This document shows positions 16,983-25,606 of a stretch of DNA of 52,674 nucleotides, piece by piece. Source of the stretch: JACKJA01 sp050297015 (GTDB taxonomy: Bacteria > Pseudomonadota > Alphaproteobacteria > Micavibrionales > Micavibrionaceae). The translations under genes and the position numbers were made by a program. The notes beneath the pieces were generated by a model, which saw nothing but the letters and a program-made list of their open reading frames with translations, was not told the DNA's origin and made no database searches. The stretch's first letter is position 1. The number at the start of each line of letters is the position of its first letter. The stretch covers positions 1-52,674 of the forward strand of contig JBNKRZ010000036.1 in the NCBI GenBank assembly GCA_050297015.1, given 5' to 3'.

Positions 16983-17075
16983 TTCGGTTTACTCCTTCAA
17001 ATTTAAGTTTGGTTATAAACAATGCTGCCGCGCCGAAACCCACTCAGCGGCATTTCCACACAGCAAGCGAGAGTC

Positions 17076-17104
17076 ATTTAAAGCACTCCCCAGCGGATTT
17101 CAAG
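17076..17104 (-). promoter_or_regulatory. candidate heat-shock (sigma-32) promoter of groESL
   Basis: On the minus strand CTTGAAA (17104-17098) is followed after 14 bp by CTTTAAAT. The -35 box matches the sigma-32 consensus exactly, and the -10 box matches only partly. It lies about 95 bp upstream of groES. A CIRCE inverted repeat was looked for and not found with the correct 9-bp spacing. Confidence 0.5.
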
Positions 17105-17125
17105 TGTTTTGAGAGGGAAATTTTA

Positions 17126-17573
17126 TTATGCGGCATCATCCATTTGCGACATATCCATGACAAAACGATACGCCACATCGCCTTTTTTTCAAATGAGCAA
17201 AGGCATCATTCACTTCGTCCGGCCTGATCATTTTACATTCAGGGTGAATATTATGTTCGGCGCAAAAATCAAGAACTTCCTGTGTCTCCTTGATTCCCCC
17301 AATCAAAGAACCAGCCACGCGGCGTCGACCGGAAATTAAAGGCCACGTAATAAACTCTTCCATCGGGCCGACTTGACCAACAATCTCATGCCCCGGCACT
17401 AACGGATAAGGCTGCGGCCCCCAATCGCCATTAACCGTGTGCAGATCCGAATGACAAATACCGCTATAAAGAATTTCTATCGCCACATCATTTTCGCGCA
17501 AATCTCTGCGCTCGAAATGGTAAGGTACCATATGGGCTGCCGGCGAATGGGCTGCATATCCAACTGTTTTCAT
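17126..17573 (-). pseudogene. internally deleted and frameshifted zinc alcohol dehydrogenase
   Basis: The remnant starts at an ATG (17573) with an AAGGAG ribosome binding site and reads MKTVGYAAHSPAAHMVPYHF, then SGICHSDLH and YPLVPGHEIVG, the catalytic-domain start of a YahK/cinnamyl-type NADP alcohol dehydrogenase with zinc-ligand Cys and His-Glu pairs. Directly after VGQVG the sequence jumps to the C-terminal part (ISGRRRVAGSLIGGIKETQEVLDF, then IRPDEVNDAFAHL). About 200 residues, including the structural zinc lobe and most of the Rossmann domain, are missing. A run of seven A causes a frameshift near the end; reading one base less restores GDVAYRFVMDMSQMDDAA and a stop at 17126. The gene is therefore doubly inactivated. 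Confidence 0.85.
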
Positions 17574-17583
17574 GGTCATCTCC

Positions 17584-17617
17584 TTAGATACTGTAGTCAC
17601 GTGTTATGTACATTTCT
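17584..17617 (+). repeat. TTAGATACTGTAGTCAC repeat, copy 1
   Basis: TTAGATACTGTAGTCACGTG and the following TTATGTACATTTCT match, with one difference in about 34 bases, the reverse complement of the sequence that ends the window. It sits immediately upstream of the ribosome binding site of the decayed alcohol dehydrogenase. Other copies are at 28555-28591, 51547-51569 and 52399-52423. Confidence 0.8.
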
Positions 17618-17679
17618 TGCCGACATTAAACAGCAATCCCTTACAGATGCAGCCGCTTTCCAGAATTTAGAATCAAACA

Positions 17680-17706
17680 GGGGGCACAATAACTATTGTG
17701 CTCCCC
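17680..17706. repeat. 27-bp hairpin between divergent genes
   Basis: GGGGGCACAATA pairs with TATTGTGCTCCCC with one bulge and a two-base loop. It lies in the gap between the alcohol dehydrogenase remnant and usg. No U-run follows on either strand, so a protein site or small insertion is as likely as a terminator. Confidence 0.4.
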
Positions 17707-17815
17707 TTGCGTATTTAACAGTTTAGCAAGATTCCTGTGAGACAATGGAGATGGTGGAACAGGACTTTTTCACCGCTAACGAATTGAAAACAAATAAAAA
17801 CAAGAAAGTTTTTAT

Positions 17816-18091
17816 ATGGCGAACACAAGCGATTTTACGAGACAGTTTAGCGATCACTACCGCCTGACCACGGCGCAGATATTCTATCACCTGCCCGATC
17901 ACCCGGCGCTGCTACAGGAATATATCTGGCAGGACTACGATCTTGCGCCACGGTTTCCGGAGCTACGCGGTTTTCTCGGCTTTTGGGAAAAGGAGATCGA
18001 AGGGCCGCTCCACTCCGTTTACATCGCGCACCGCCGCATCATCGCCCCCGGCAGCTTCACGAACTGCGCCTTTGAAGGCACGCTGCAATAA
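17816..18091 (+). CDS. usg: Usg family protein
   Basis: The 91-residue protein matches the Usg family, which is restricted mainly to alphaproteobacteria. The recognisable core is LTTAQIFYHLPDHPALLQEYIWQDYDLAPRFPELR (split here over residues 17-51), followed by FLGFWEKEIEGPLHSV and AHRRIIAP. There is no signal peptide or membrane segment. The biochemical function of Usg is not known to me. It stands alone between two minus-strand genes. Confidence 0.85.
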   Translation: MANTSDFTRQFSDHYRLTTAQIFYHLPDHPALLQEYIWQDYDLAPRFPELRGFLGFWEKEIEGPLHSVYIAHRRIIAPGSFTNCAFEGTLQ

Positions 18092-18114
18092 CACGACACA
18101 ACACCGCCCCCCCA

Positions 18115-18143
18115 AAGAAAAAAGCCGCCCTAAAACCAGGCGG
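18115..18143 (-). terminator. rho-independent terminator of the small lipoprotein gene
   Basis: On the minus strand GCCGCCTGG pairs with the AGGGCGGC that precedes TTTTTTC. It lies 35 bp beyond the lipoprotein stop codon. Confidence 0.7.
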
Positions 18144-18177
18144 CCCTTCCCTTTACACTTTCACAAAAGCGTAAGAA

Positions 18178-18372
18178 TTATTTGCGTTGAGCGGCTTCGA
18201 ATGTGCGCTCCGCACTAACCGGAGCAGCTTCTTCCGGTGCGCTGGAAGCTGTACGCTCATCAGCATAAGGTGCTTGACGCTCGTAGCTGTAATCCATGTC
18301 TTCACCGCTTGATGCACAAGCAGACAAAGCCATTACCGCACCAACCATAGATACTGTCATAAGTTTTTTCAT
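18178..18372 (-). CDS. small lipoprotein
   Basis: The 64-residue protein starts MKKLMTVSMVGAVMALSACASS, a signal peptide with lipobox LSAC, so lipidation on Cys19 is expected. The mature part is short, hydrophilic and rich in Ala, Ser and Glu, without a known domain. The start has AAAGGAAAGAGGA-type purine-rich sequence upstream. It has its own terminator and is probably an envelope protein of unknown role. Confidence 0.75.
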   Translation of the reverse strand: MKKLMTVSMVGAVMALSACASSGEDMDYSYERQAPYADERTASSAPEEAAPVSAERTFEAAQRK

Positions 18373-18547
18373 TTGATCCTCTTTCCTTTGCGAAAGTTAA
18401 CAATCCGGGGACAAGCCAAAATGCTCTTTATCTTCATAAAAAGCAAAACCTTTTATCCTATATACACAACTCCGTAAACATTGAACACCGTTTTTCAAGA
18501 TTTTTTTATTTTTTTTAAGTTTTTTCAACAATGTTCCTATTGCCGAT

Positions 18548-19858
18548 TTATAGATTTCCGTTCTTCTTAAGCTTATTGAAATAAGCATCAACACCGCTCA
18601 ACAGTGCGGCGGCCAGCTTTTCCCGGTAAGACGATTGCGCCAACATCTTTGCCTCTTGCGGGTTAGACATGAAGCCCATCTCAATCAGGATGGAGGGGAT
18701 ATCCGGCGCTTTCAGAACAGCAAACCCGGCCGAGCGATGGGAATTTTCCAAAACGCGCACGCCCTTGCTCCTTATAGTGCTTACAACCGTATTAGCCAAA
18801 AAGTTCGACTGGTTCATCGTATCGCGCATTGCGAGATCAACCAGAATATTCGCCACCACTTCGTCTTCTACGCTCAGATCAACCCCGGCGATCAGGTCCG
18901 CGCGGTTTTCCTTATGCGCCAATCGTTCCGTTTGCGCATCGGAGGCTTTCTCCGACAACGTATAGATCGAAGCGCCGCGGACACTGCTCTTACCGATCGA
19001 ATCGGCGTGCAGGGAAATGAACATATCGGCATCCCGCGCCCGTGCAAACGCCACGCGTTTATGAAGCCGGATATAAACATCCCTATCCCGCGTCAAGGCC
19101 ACTTCATAACGACCCGTGGCCTCCATCTGTTTTTTCAACGTCAGCGCCATAGCCAGCGTCACGTTTTTCTCAAAAACGCCGTTACTACCGATGGCCCCCG
19201 GATCAGCGCCGCCGTGGCCCGCATCAATAACGATCAGAGGCTTTTTACCCCACTTAGAAACCGCTGGTTTGCGCTGTGGAATAACCATCCCCCTGATAGA
19301 AGCCTGATGCACCGCCGCGGGCGGAGCCGAAGCTTCCGACGGGGCAGAAGATGGCGCAGTCGCGGCCGCAGATAAAGCCACTTCGTCATCAACATCCAGC
19401 GGCCCGACAATCTTGCCCTTGTATTGAGCAAACGCCGCCGCCGACACAGAAGCAAAATCAACGATCAAACGATCCGGCAACCCTTGCGCCGCCGGCAAGA
19501 GAAAAGCACTTTTAATCGCTACGGGTTGATCCAGATCCAGAACAACACGCCCCACCCCCGGCTTTAGGCGGCCTTGGCGGATATCTTTAACGCCCCCCCC
19601 TGTGGGTGGTTTAATCTGCGCGGCACTCCATTCAAAATCCGGCAGATCGAGAACCATACGATAAGGATCGGCCAGCACAAAAACACGAAAATCCGCACGC
19701 TGGCTTAAGTCAAGAACCATACGGGTTTTATCAGGGTGCATACCAAATCGCACATCCCGGACATCCAATGCAAAGGCAGAAGGCACCGCCATCAACGAGA
19801 GCAGCACAAAAAAACAAAAGAATGCGAGCGTACGTACTATTCTAAAATTCCGTATCAA
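18548..19858 (-). CDS. amiC: N-acetylmuramoyl-L-alanine amidase with AMIN domain
   Basis: This periplasmic amidase removes stem peptides from septal peptidoglycan during cell separation. The 436-residue protein has a signal peptide (FFCFFVLLSLMAVPSAFA), an AMIN targeting domain (about residues 30-150), a Pro/Ala-rich linker, and an Amidase_3 zinc domain from about 207 with VIDAGHGGADPGAIG. The zinc ligands (His in DAGHGG, Glu in VFEKNV, His in SLHAD) and the catalytic IEMGFMSN are present. It is divergent from rne, as often seen in alphaproteobacteria. A long palindromic element begins 14 bp upstream of its start codon. Confidence 0.95.
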   Translation of the reverse strand: MIRNFRIVRTLAFFCFFVLLSLMAVPSAFALDVRDVRFGMHPDKTRMVLDLSQRADFRVFVLADPYRMVLDLPDFEWSAAQIKPPTGGGVKDIRQGRLKPGVGRVVLDLDQPVAIKSAFLLPAAQGLPDRLIVDFASVSAAAFAQYKGKIVGPLDVDDEVALSAAATAPSSAPSEASAPPAAVHQASIRGMVIPQRKPAVSKWGKKPLIVIDAGHGGADPGAIGSNGVFEKNVTLAMALTLKKQMEATGRYEVALTRDRDVYIRLHKRVAFARARDADMFISLHADSIGKSSVRGASIYTLSEKASDAQTERLAHKENRADLIAGVDLSVEDEVVANILVDLAMRDTMNQSNFLANTVVSTIRSKGVRVLENSHRSAGFAVLKAPDIPSILIEMGFMSNPQEAKMLAQSSYREKLAAALLSGVDAYFNKLKKNGNL

Positions 19859-19871
19859 GAATGTTACCGTT

Positions 19872-20022
19872 TATAGTCGTTTCAATTTAAAATAGGACAG
19901 AGTCGAAAGTGACCGGCTTTACCAAAAAGCGACGACAACGTACAGCAAGCCTACTTTGAGGAGCTTTTTGAAAAAACGGCTTCATTTGCAGACCTGTCCT
20001 ATTCTAAAGGGGAATGACTATA
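19872..20022. repeat. long imperfect palindrome, ERIC-like family, copy 3
   Basis: The ends are TATAGTC and GACTATA, and the outer arms match over about 29 bases (AATAGGACAG pairs with CTGTCCTATT). The inner arms pair ACCGGCTTTA with the region AAAACGGCTT, and the apex is CGTAC-AGCAAG-CCTACTTTGAGGAGC. At 151 bp it is the longest copy. It lies in the amiC leader region and upstream of rne, so it could influence both divergent transcripts. Confidence 0.75.
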
Positions 20023-20472
20023 ATATCCGTTCCCCAAAACTCTATCTTTTATCATAAAACGCATACATACAAAAGCAAAGCCCGTAAAACGCGGCTTTTC
20101 CACCGCACTTCATTTTTATCTGAGAGGGATCATCACTTTTTAGTAGACGCGCACGCAAACAATTTGTATTGTTCAGGGAGCGACACGTTGTGGCTCTAGC
20201 ATAAAGTGTTTAAGACACTGTTTTTTAATTATTTTCAAGGTTTCGCTAGTCGCAACGGTAACATAGGAAGACGCACAAAAATGATCTTCCGGAGCCCGGC
20301 GCTGGCTTGTTCAAAGATGCCTTTCCTTCGCGAAAGACAACCGTTGCGAACATCAGCCTCATAAATAGCCGGATCTCAACACGGATGTACGAAACAACGT
20401 GCAGCACGTGCCTTTTCCTGCCTCGTCGCACGGCTGGAAAGCGCGGCCGCACGCTCATATGGAGTTTATATA
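20023..20472 (+). promoter_or_regulatory. rne upstream region, long structured leader candidate
   Basis: The stretch between the palindrome and the rne start holds no gene. Several inverted segments are visible, for example GTGTTTAAGACAC (20207-20219) and GTGCAGCACGTGCC near 20400. RNase E mRNAs are known in other bacteria to be autoregulated through structured leaders. A similar role here is inference from position and structure. The ribosome binding site is GGAG, 9 bp before the ATG. Confidence 0.4.
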
Positions 20473-22971
20473 ATGACAAAAAGAATGTTGATCGACGCTA
20501 CCCACAATGAAGAAACACGGGTCGCAGTCGTTGATGGCAACCGCTTGGTTGATTTCGATTACGAAAGCACAGTAAGAAAACAACTCAAAGGCAGTATTTT
20601 CCTTGCCAAAGTTACGCGGGTGGAGCCTTCGCTTCAAGCCGCGTTTGTTAATTTTGGCGGCAACCGCCACGGTTTTCTGCCGTTTTCTGAAATTCACCCG
20701 GATTATTTCCGCATTCCGATCGCCGACCGTGAGGCCCTGATTGCCGAACAACAGGCCGAGCTGGAAGCTATGGAAGCTGCGGAAGAAGAAGCTATGGAGG
20801 CTGCAGAAGAAGCCGAAATTGACACCTCCGAAGAATCCACGGAAAGCGCGGATGATTCCTCTCTTGAAGATGCTGCCGAGCTTGAATCCGACGCTGATGA
20901 TGCCGACGATACAGACGATGAAGAAGATGACACCGCGGAAGAGGAAGCCTCTGACGACGATTCCGAAACCGCTGATGAAGAGGAAGAAGGTAACAGACGA
21001 AACTACCGCCGGGGCCGCGGGCGCCGGGGCCGTGGGCGTGGCCGGACGCGTGCCGCCGCAGACAGCCGCAAGGTTGAAATCGTCGGTGGCGATGGCATTG
21101 AAGGCGATCGCCCGGTACGACCGTCTCTCAAAAAGAATTACAAAATTCAGGAAGTCGTCAAACGCGGCCAGATCATGCTGATCCAAGCCTCAAAAGAGGA
21201 ACGCGGAAACAAGGGCGCGGCTGTGACGAGCTACCTTTCTCTGCCGGGGCGCTATTGCGTTCTGATGCCCAACAGCCCGCGCGGCGGCGGCGTCAGCCGG
21301 AAAATCGCAAATTACAAAGACCGCAAGCGCATGCGGGAAATCCTCTCTGAACTGAACGTGCCGCAAGGTATGTCCGTTATCATGCGCACTGCCGGGGTCG
21401 AACGCAGCAAAGCCGAAATCAAACGCGATTGCGATTACTTGCTGCGCTTGTGGAACAACATCCGCGAACTCACGCTGGAATCGACCGCGCCTGCCACCGT
21501 CCATGAAGAAGGGCACCTAATCCGCCGTTCTATCCGCGACATTTACGCCAAGGACATCGAAGAGGTTCTCGTCGCCGGAGAGGAAGGCTACAAAACCGCG
21601 CGTGACTTCATGAAAATGATGATCCCGTCACACGCCAAGCGCGTTAAACTCTACGAAGATCAAAAAGCCCCGTTGTTCCAACGCTATCAAGTTGAAAGCC
21701 AGATCGCCGGGATGGGTGAACCGAACGCACAAATGAAATCGGGCGGCTACCTCGTCATCAACCCGACGGAGGCCCTTGTATCGGTCGATGTGAACTCTGG
21801 CCGCGCAACCAAAGAACGTCACATTGAAGAAACGGCCCTCAAAACCAACCTTGAGGCCGCCGACGAAGTGGCCCGCCAATTGCGCCTGCGCGATCTGGGC
21901 GGTCTGGTTGTTATTGACTTCATTGATATGGAAGAGCGCCGCAATAACCGGAAGGTCGAACAACGCCTGAAAGAGGCGCTGTCTACGGATCGGGCCCGCA
22001 TCCAGATCGGACGCATTTCATCGTTTGGCTTGTTGGAGCTTTCACGCCAGCGTCTGAACCCCTCTCTCACAGAATCGCAATTCCAGCAATGTCCGCACTG
22101 TAAGGGACTCGGCTATGTTCGCACCGTTGATTCAGCGGCCATTACAGCCCTGCGCGCGCTCGAAGAAGAGGGCATCAAAGGCAAGGCTACGGAAGTCGCC
22201 CTGCACATCCCCAACGATATCGCGCTTTATATCCTGAACAACAAACGTGAAATGCTCGCCGATATCGAACAGCGCTATGGCTTTAGCGTCTTGATTAAGA
22301 TCGACGATAATCTTGCGCCGGCCGGCGTGCGGATCGAAGCGCTGAAGAAAAGCGGAGGCAAAGATGAGGCTTCCGAAGATGAAAGCGAACGCGAACGCAC
22401 CCAAGACGGCAACAGCAACGCTAACGACGAGGAAGACGGTAAAAACCGTTCCCGCCGCCGCCGTGGTCGCCGGGGTGGCCGTCGCCGCAACAACCGGAAT
22501 GAAAACGAAAACGAAAATGGAGACGATTCCACTCTGGAAGAAAACAATCCGGAAGAAATCACTGTAGGGGCAGAATCGGAATCGGAAGCAGAAGAAAAGC
22601 CCAAACGCGGCCGCCGGAAACCCGCCAAGAAAAAGGGTGAGGACTCATCCGTTGAGGAAACGGCGGACGAATCCAAAGCGGAAGAAAAAACCGAAGAGAA
22701 AGCTGCGGAAAAACCCAAGCGTGGGCGGAAAAAGAAAACCGACGATGCGCAAACGGACGAAACACCCGCCGCCAAAGAAGAGGAAAAACCCAAGACTAAA
22801 AAACGGAGCCCGGCCAAAAAAGCGGCAAAAAAGGACGATGAGAAATCAGACCAATCCGCAAAACCGGAGCCGTCCAACGATACGGCTCCTCCGGCGGCCA
22901 AAGAGTACGAAACCGTCAACGAGGCCCCAACCAAAAAGAAAAAAGGCTGGTGGAATAAATTGACGGATTAG
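20473..22971 (+). CDS. rne: ribonuclease E
   Basis: RNase E is the main endonuclease of mRNA decay and rRNA processing and the scaffold of the degradosome. The 832-residue protein has the S1 domain split by a long insert (about residues 90-200). The insert is first very acidic (Glu/Asp/Ala) and then Arg/Gly-rich (RRGRGRRGRGRGR), a feature known in alphaproteobacterial RNase E. The catalytic DNase I-like region includes VSVDVNSGR and VVIDFIDMEERRN, and the zinc-link cysteines are in CPHCKGLGY. After about residue 640 comes a disordered Lys/Glu/Arg tail that would carry degradosome partner sites. It ends in the motif KKKKGWWNKL, a typical conserved C-terminal tip. Confidence 0.97.
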   Translation: MTKRMLIDATHNEETRVAVVDGNRLVDFDYESTVRKQLKGSIFLAKVTRVEPSLQAAFVNFGGNRHGFLPFSEIHPDYFRIPIADREALIAEQQAELEAMEAAEEEAMEAAEEAEIDTSEESTESADDSSLEDAAELESDADDADDTDDEEDDTAEEEASDDDSETADEEEEGNRRNYRRGRGRRGRGRGRTRAAADSRKVEIVGGDGIEGDRPVRPSLKKNYKIQEVVKRGQIMLIQASKEERGNKGAAVTSYLSLPGRYCVLMPNSPRGGGVSRKIANYKDRKRMREILSELNVPQGMSVIMRTAGVERSKAEIKRDCDYLLRLWNNIRELTLESTAPATVHEEGHLIRRSIRDIYAKDIEEVLVAGEEGYKTARDFMKMMIPSHAKRVKLYEDQKAPLFQRYQVESQIAGMGEPNAQMKSGGYLVINPTEALVSVDVNSGRATKERHIEETALKTNLEAADEVARQLRLRDLGGLVVIDFIDMEERRNNRKVEQRLKEALSTDRARIQIGRISSFGLLELSRQRLNPSLTESQFQQCPHCKGLGYVRTVDSAAITALRALEEEGIKGKATEVALHIPNDIALYILNNKREMLADIEQRYGFSVLIKIDDNLAPAGVRIEALKKSGGKDEASEDESERERTQDGNSNANDEEDGKNRSRRRRGRRGGRRRNNRNENENENGDDSTLEENNPEEITVGAESESEAEEKPKRGRRKPAKKKGEDSSVEETADESKAEEKTEEKAAEKPKRGRKKKTDDAQTDETPAAKEEEKPKTKKRSPAKKAAKKDDEKSDQSAKPEPSNDTAPPAAKEYETVNEAPTKKKKGWWNKLTD

Positions 22972-22998
22972 GACTTATCCGCGACACGAACAAACGAA

Positions 22999-23026
22999 GA
23001 GAGGGGCTACACAGCCCCTCTTTTTT
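22999..23026 (+). terminator. rho-independent terminator of rne
   Basis: GAGGGGCT (23001-23008) and AGCCCCTC (23013-23020) form a stem with a four-base loop, followed by TTTTTT. It lies about 30 bp after the rne stop, between convergent genes. Confidence 0.9.
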
Positions 23027-23046
23027 GTGTTTTGAAGATGGCCCTC

Positions 23047-24201
23047 TTACCTCTCCCACGCCTTCAACCGCTCGCACGCCTCTATGATATCTTCCGTCGT
23101 ACCGGCAAAGCTAATGCGTACCGTTTGGTGCCCGCGGCGTGTATCGAAGTCCGTGCCCGGCGTCATGGCCACACCCGTTTCCTCCAGCATGCGGCGGCAA
23201 AAGCCTTCCGAGTCATCAGTCAAATCGCTGATATCGGCGTAGGTATAAAACGCGCCCTTGGTATCGGAGAGCTTCGTAAAGCCCGCCTTGGGAAGCTCTG
23301 CGCGTAAAATTTCAAGGTTCTGTTTATAGCGCGCAGCATAACCGTCCAGAACATCCGTATGGTCGAACACCTTGTAAGCCACGTGCTGCGAAAGCGTCGG
23401 CGGGGAAACAAACAAGCTCTCCGCCAGACATTTTACACGGTCCTTCATATTTTCCGGCAGCACCATCCAGCCCAGTCGCCAGCCGGTCAGGGCAAAATAT
23501 TTGGAAAAACTGTTCAGCACCACGGCCTCATCCGTATAGCGCAGCACCGTCTCCGCCGGGCTTCCCGTAAAGGTCAAATGCTGATACAGCTCATCGGCAA
23601 TAATCCTCACGCCGTTCTCATCGCACCATGCCACCATTTCCTTTAAGCTCTCCGGAGAAATAACAGTCCCCGCCGGATTGCAAGGGCTGGCAAGGATAAT
23701 GCCGTCAATTTTTTCCTCCAACGCTTCCAGATGCGCGCGGGTTGGCTGGTAATCGGAAGAGGAATCCGTTTCGATTTCCACCGGCACCAAGCCCAGCGCC
23801 TTCAAGATATTCCGGTAAGCGGGGTAACCCGGCGCGGCCATAGCCACCCTGTCACCCTCCTCAAAAGCGCTAAGGAAGGAGAGAATAAACCCGCTTGATG
23901 CCCCCACCGTAATGGCTATCCGGCTAGAATCAAGCTCTATGCCGTACTGGTCGCGATACCACATAGCAATCCGGTCGCGCAAAAGCGGCATACCCATGGC
24001 CTCGGTGTAACCTTGGCGCGGGTCAGAATCAATCATCGCCTTAGCATATTCCAGCGCTGCCAGCGGCGCACCGTCGCTGGGCTGACCGGGGGCCAGACTA
24101 ATCACATTTTCCCCGGCCGCCTTACGTTCATTGACCTCGCGCAAAATATCCAACGCCCGAAACATGGGAACAGCCGAGCGATCAGAAAGTTTTAAAGCCA
24201 T
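23047..24201 (-). CDS. class I/II pyridoxal-phosphate aminotransferase
   Basis: The 384-residue protein is a fold-type I aminotransferase of the aspartate aminotransferase superfamily. The cofactor lysine is in NSFSKYFALTGWRLGWMV (about residue 230-247). Other landmarks are SLAPGQPSDGAP near the start, YPAYRNILKALG, SPCNPAGTVISPE and the Asp-x-x-Tyr of IIADELYQHLTF. The C-terminal VRISFAGTTEDIIEACERL block is conserved in this group. It probably transfers an amino group from an amino acid to a 2-oxo acid. The substrate cannot be assigned. It ends just beyond the rne terminator in a convergent arrangement. Confidence 0.9.
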   Translation of the reverse strand: MALKLSDRSAVPMFRALDILREVNERKAAGENVISLAPGQPSDGAPLAALEYAKAMIDSDPRQGYTEAMGMPLLRDRIAMWYRDQYGIELDSSRIAITVGASSGFILSFLSAFEEGDRVAMAAPGYPAYRNILKALGLVPVEIETDSSSDYQPTRAHLEALEEKIDGIILASPCNPAGTVISPESLKEMVAWCDENGVRIIADELYQHLTFTGSPAETVLRYTDEAVVLNSFSKYFALTGWRLGWMVLPENMKDRVKCLAESLFVSPPTLSQHVAYKVFDHTDVLDGYAARYKQNLEILRAELPKAGFTKLSDTKGAFYTYADISDLTDDSEGFCRRMLEETGVAMTPGTDFDTRRGHQTVRISFAGTTEDIIEACERLKAWER

Positions 24202-24305
24202 GATTAAGTTTATCCTTTATCTATCCTTCAAAAATTTCTCACCAAAAGGCCATATTCGCAGCCTCTTGGCAAGGATTTATCCGGCACGGCGCCCTGAAAT
24301 AATAA

Positions 24306-24339
24306 TACGCGATACGTCCTACGTAGTACGTATCTCGTA
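24306..24339. repeat. palindromic repeat, TACGAGATACGTAC type, copy B
   Basis: The palindrome is centred on TACGTA, with outer arms TACGCGATACG and CGTATCTCGTA. The reverse complement shares TACGAGATACGTAC with copy A at 3306-3345. It lies in the gap upstream of the aminotransferase. Confidence 0.6.
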
Positions 24340-24427
24340 TAATGCTCTATCTGCCCCTCTCCTTACACACAATTTACCATAAGAAATTTGCCATTTATTA
24401 AGCTTTTCAGGTACAATATGTTATCTA

Positions 24428-25507
24428 GTGAAAAAGCTATTTGCTAAAGGCCGCAGAGCCTTACAAAGACGGATAACAAAGGTCATGAGTACGGATAAAG
24501 AAGGCGACATACCGAACGAGCACAAAACCGCACACTCCTTTAATGAACTTGTTGCGGATGGGGATATTCATGTCTCCGGCAATGCTGCGGAAAGTGATAA
24601 TGATATCCAAATAACCGTTATCTCGGCCACCCCGCGCACGGAAGAAGAACTGGAAGCCATAGAACAGGAGGTTGCGGCCAATCCTGCTCTCGCAATCGAC
24701 AGGGATCCCGATTATATGCCCGGCCTCGATGATGAGGATGAAACGCCCGGCCTTGAAGCTGGCAAAGAATCACAAAAGCCGGGCCTTGAAGTCGATTGGT
24801 ATAACGAAGGTGAAAATCCAGGGCTTGAGTCCGGAAGCCATCACAGCGGCGCCGGACTAGAAGCGGGCGATGCGACGACACTCACAGATGATTTTTCCAC
24901 CACCTACAATCCGGGTTGGGGGCGTCTGGTGGGGGATGTCCGTTTTTACAAAATGGGCGATAACTACGTTTTGGTCCACCCCAAAAAGATGAACGCAGCG
25001 ACCCAAAAACTTTATAACAAGCGCCTGCAACAAATCATGGCGGACGCGACAATCAACAAGGGCTGGACCAGCTTTTACGCCCATGAAAAAACCAGCGGCC
25101 TGCTTGCCTCTATGCTCGGCATCGGCGCACACGGAAAATTTTCACCGAACATCATGACGGCTATGCAAAGCGCCCGCGACGCGCATCTTGATATGATTAA
25201 GCGCCAAGCCAGCAAGGGCGCCGCCGGACTTGCGGAAGATGGAACGCAAATGATCCCGAAGGACGATGCAACGCCCAAACAACGCCGGTTGATTGCCGCA
25301 TACAACGCACAAGCTGTTGCCGGGTTTGCCGGCGAAGCTTCCAAAAAGGTAGGCCCTTGGGCCGTACACAACCCCTTTGCTCAAATCGGTCAAAGGATGA
25401 GTAATTTGAAGAACGCAGCGAAAGAAGAGCTAGTCAAAGCGCCGATAGACAAGGTTAAAACCCGGGGCGTTCTCGGCGTTGGTGGTTTCGAAACACACCT
25501 GAGCTAA
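24428..25507 (+). CDS. hypothetical protein with PGLE repeats
   Basis: The GTG start gives 359 residues. I do not recognise any family. The first 80 residues are polar. Residues about 96-150 hold five copies of a PGL(D/E) or AGLE motif spaced 11-14 residues apart (MPGLDDEDE, TPGLEAGKE, KPGLEVDW, NPGLESGS, GAGLEAGD), set in an acidic context. The part after about residue 165 looks folded, with NPGWGRLVGDVRFYKMGDNYVLVHP and KKMNAATQKLYNKRL, then alanine-rich helices. There is no signal peptide or membrane segment. The short linear repeats suggest a disordered binding region. An ATG at codon 20 (MSTDKEGD) is an alternative start. Confidence 0.75.
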   Translation: MKKLFAKGRRALQRRITKVMSTDKEGDIPNEHKTAHSFNELVADGDIHVSGNAAESDNDIQITVISATPRTEEELEAIEQEVAANPALAIDRDPDYMPGLDDEDETPGLEAGKESQKPGLEVDWYNEGENPGLESGSHHSGAGLEAGDATTLTDDFSTTYNPGWGRLVGDVRFYKMGDNYVLVHPKKMNAATQKLYNKRLQQIMADATINKGWTSFYAHEKTSGLLASMLGIGAHGKFSPNIMTAMQSARDAHLDMIKRQASKGAAGLAEDGTQMIPKDDATPKQRRLIAAYNAQAVAGFAGEASKKVGPWAVHNPFAQIGQRMSNLKNAAKEELVKAPIDKVKTRGVLGVGGFETHLS

Positions 25508-25606
25508 TTCCAGCCCTCTGCGACATCATCCCCCTATCCCCCATCGTCAGGTTGTGGTAAATAGGATATTGATTTTTATTCCTGCTTTCTAATATAAACA
25601 ACCACC

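Noticed and set aside
17076..17110. CIRCE operator upstream of groES
   Set aside because: AGCACT and AGTGT-like halves exist, but the spacing is about 15 rather than 9 bases and the outer bases do not match.
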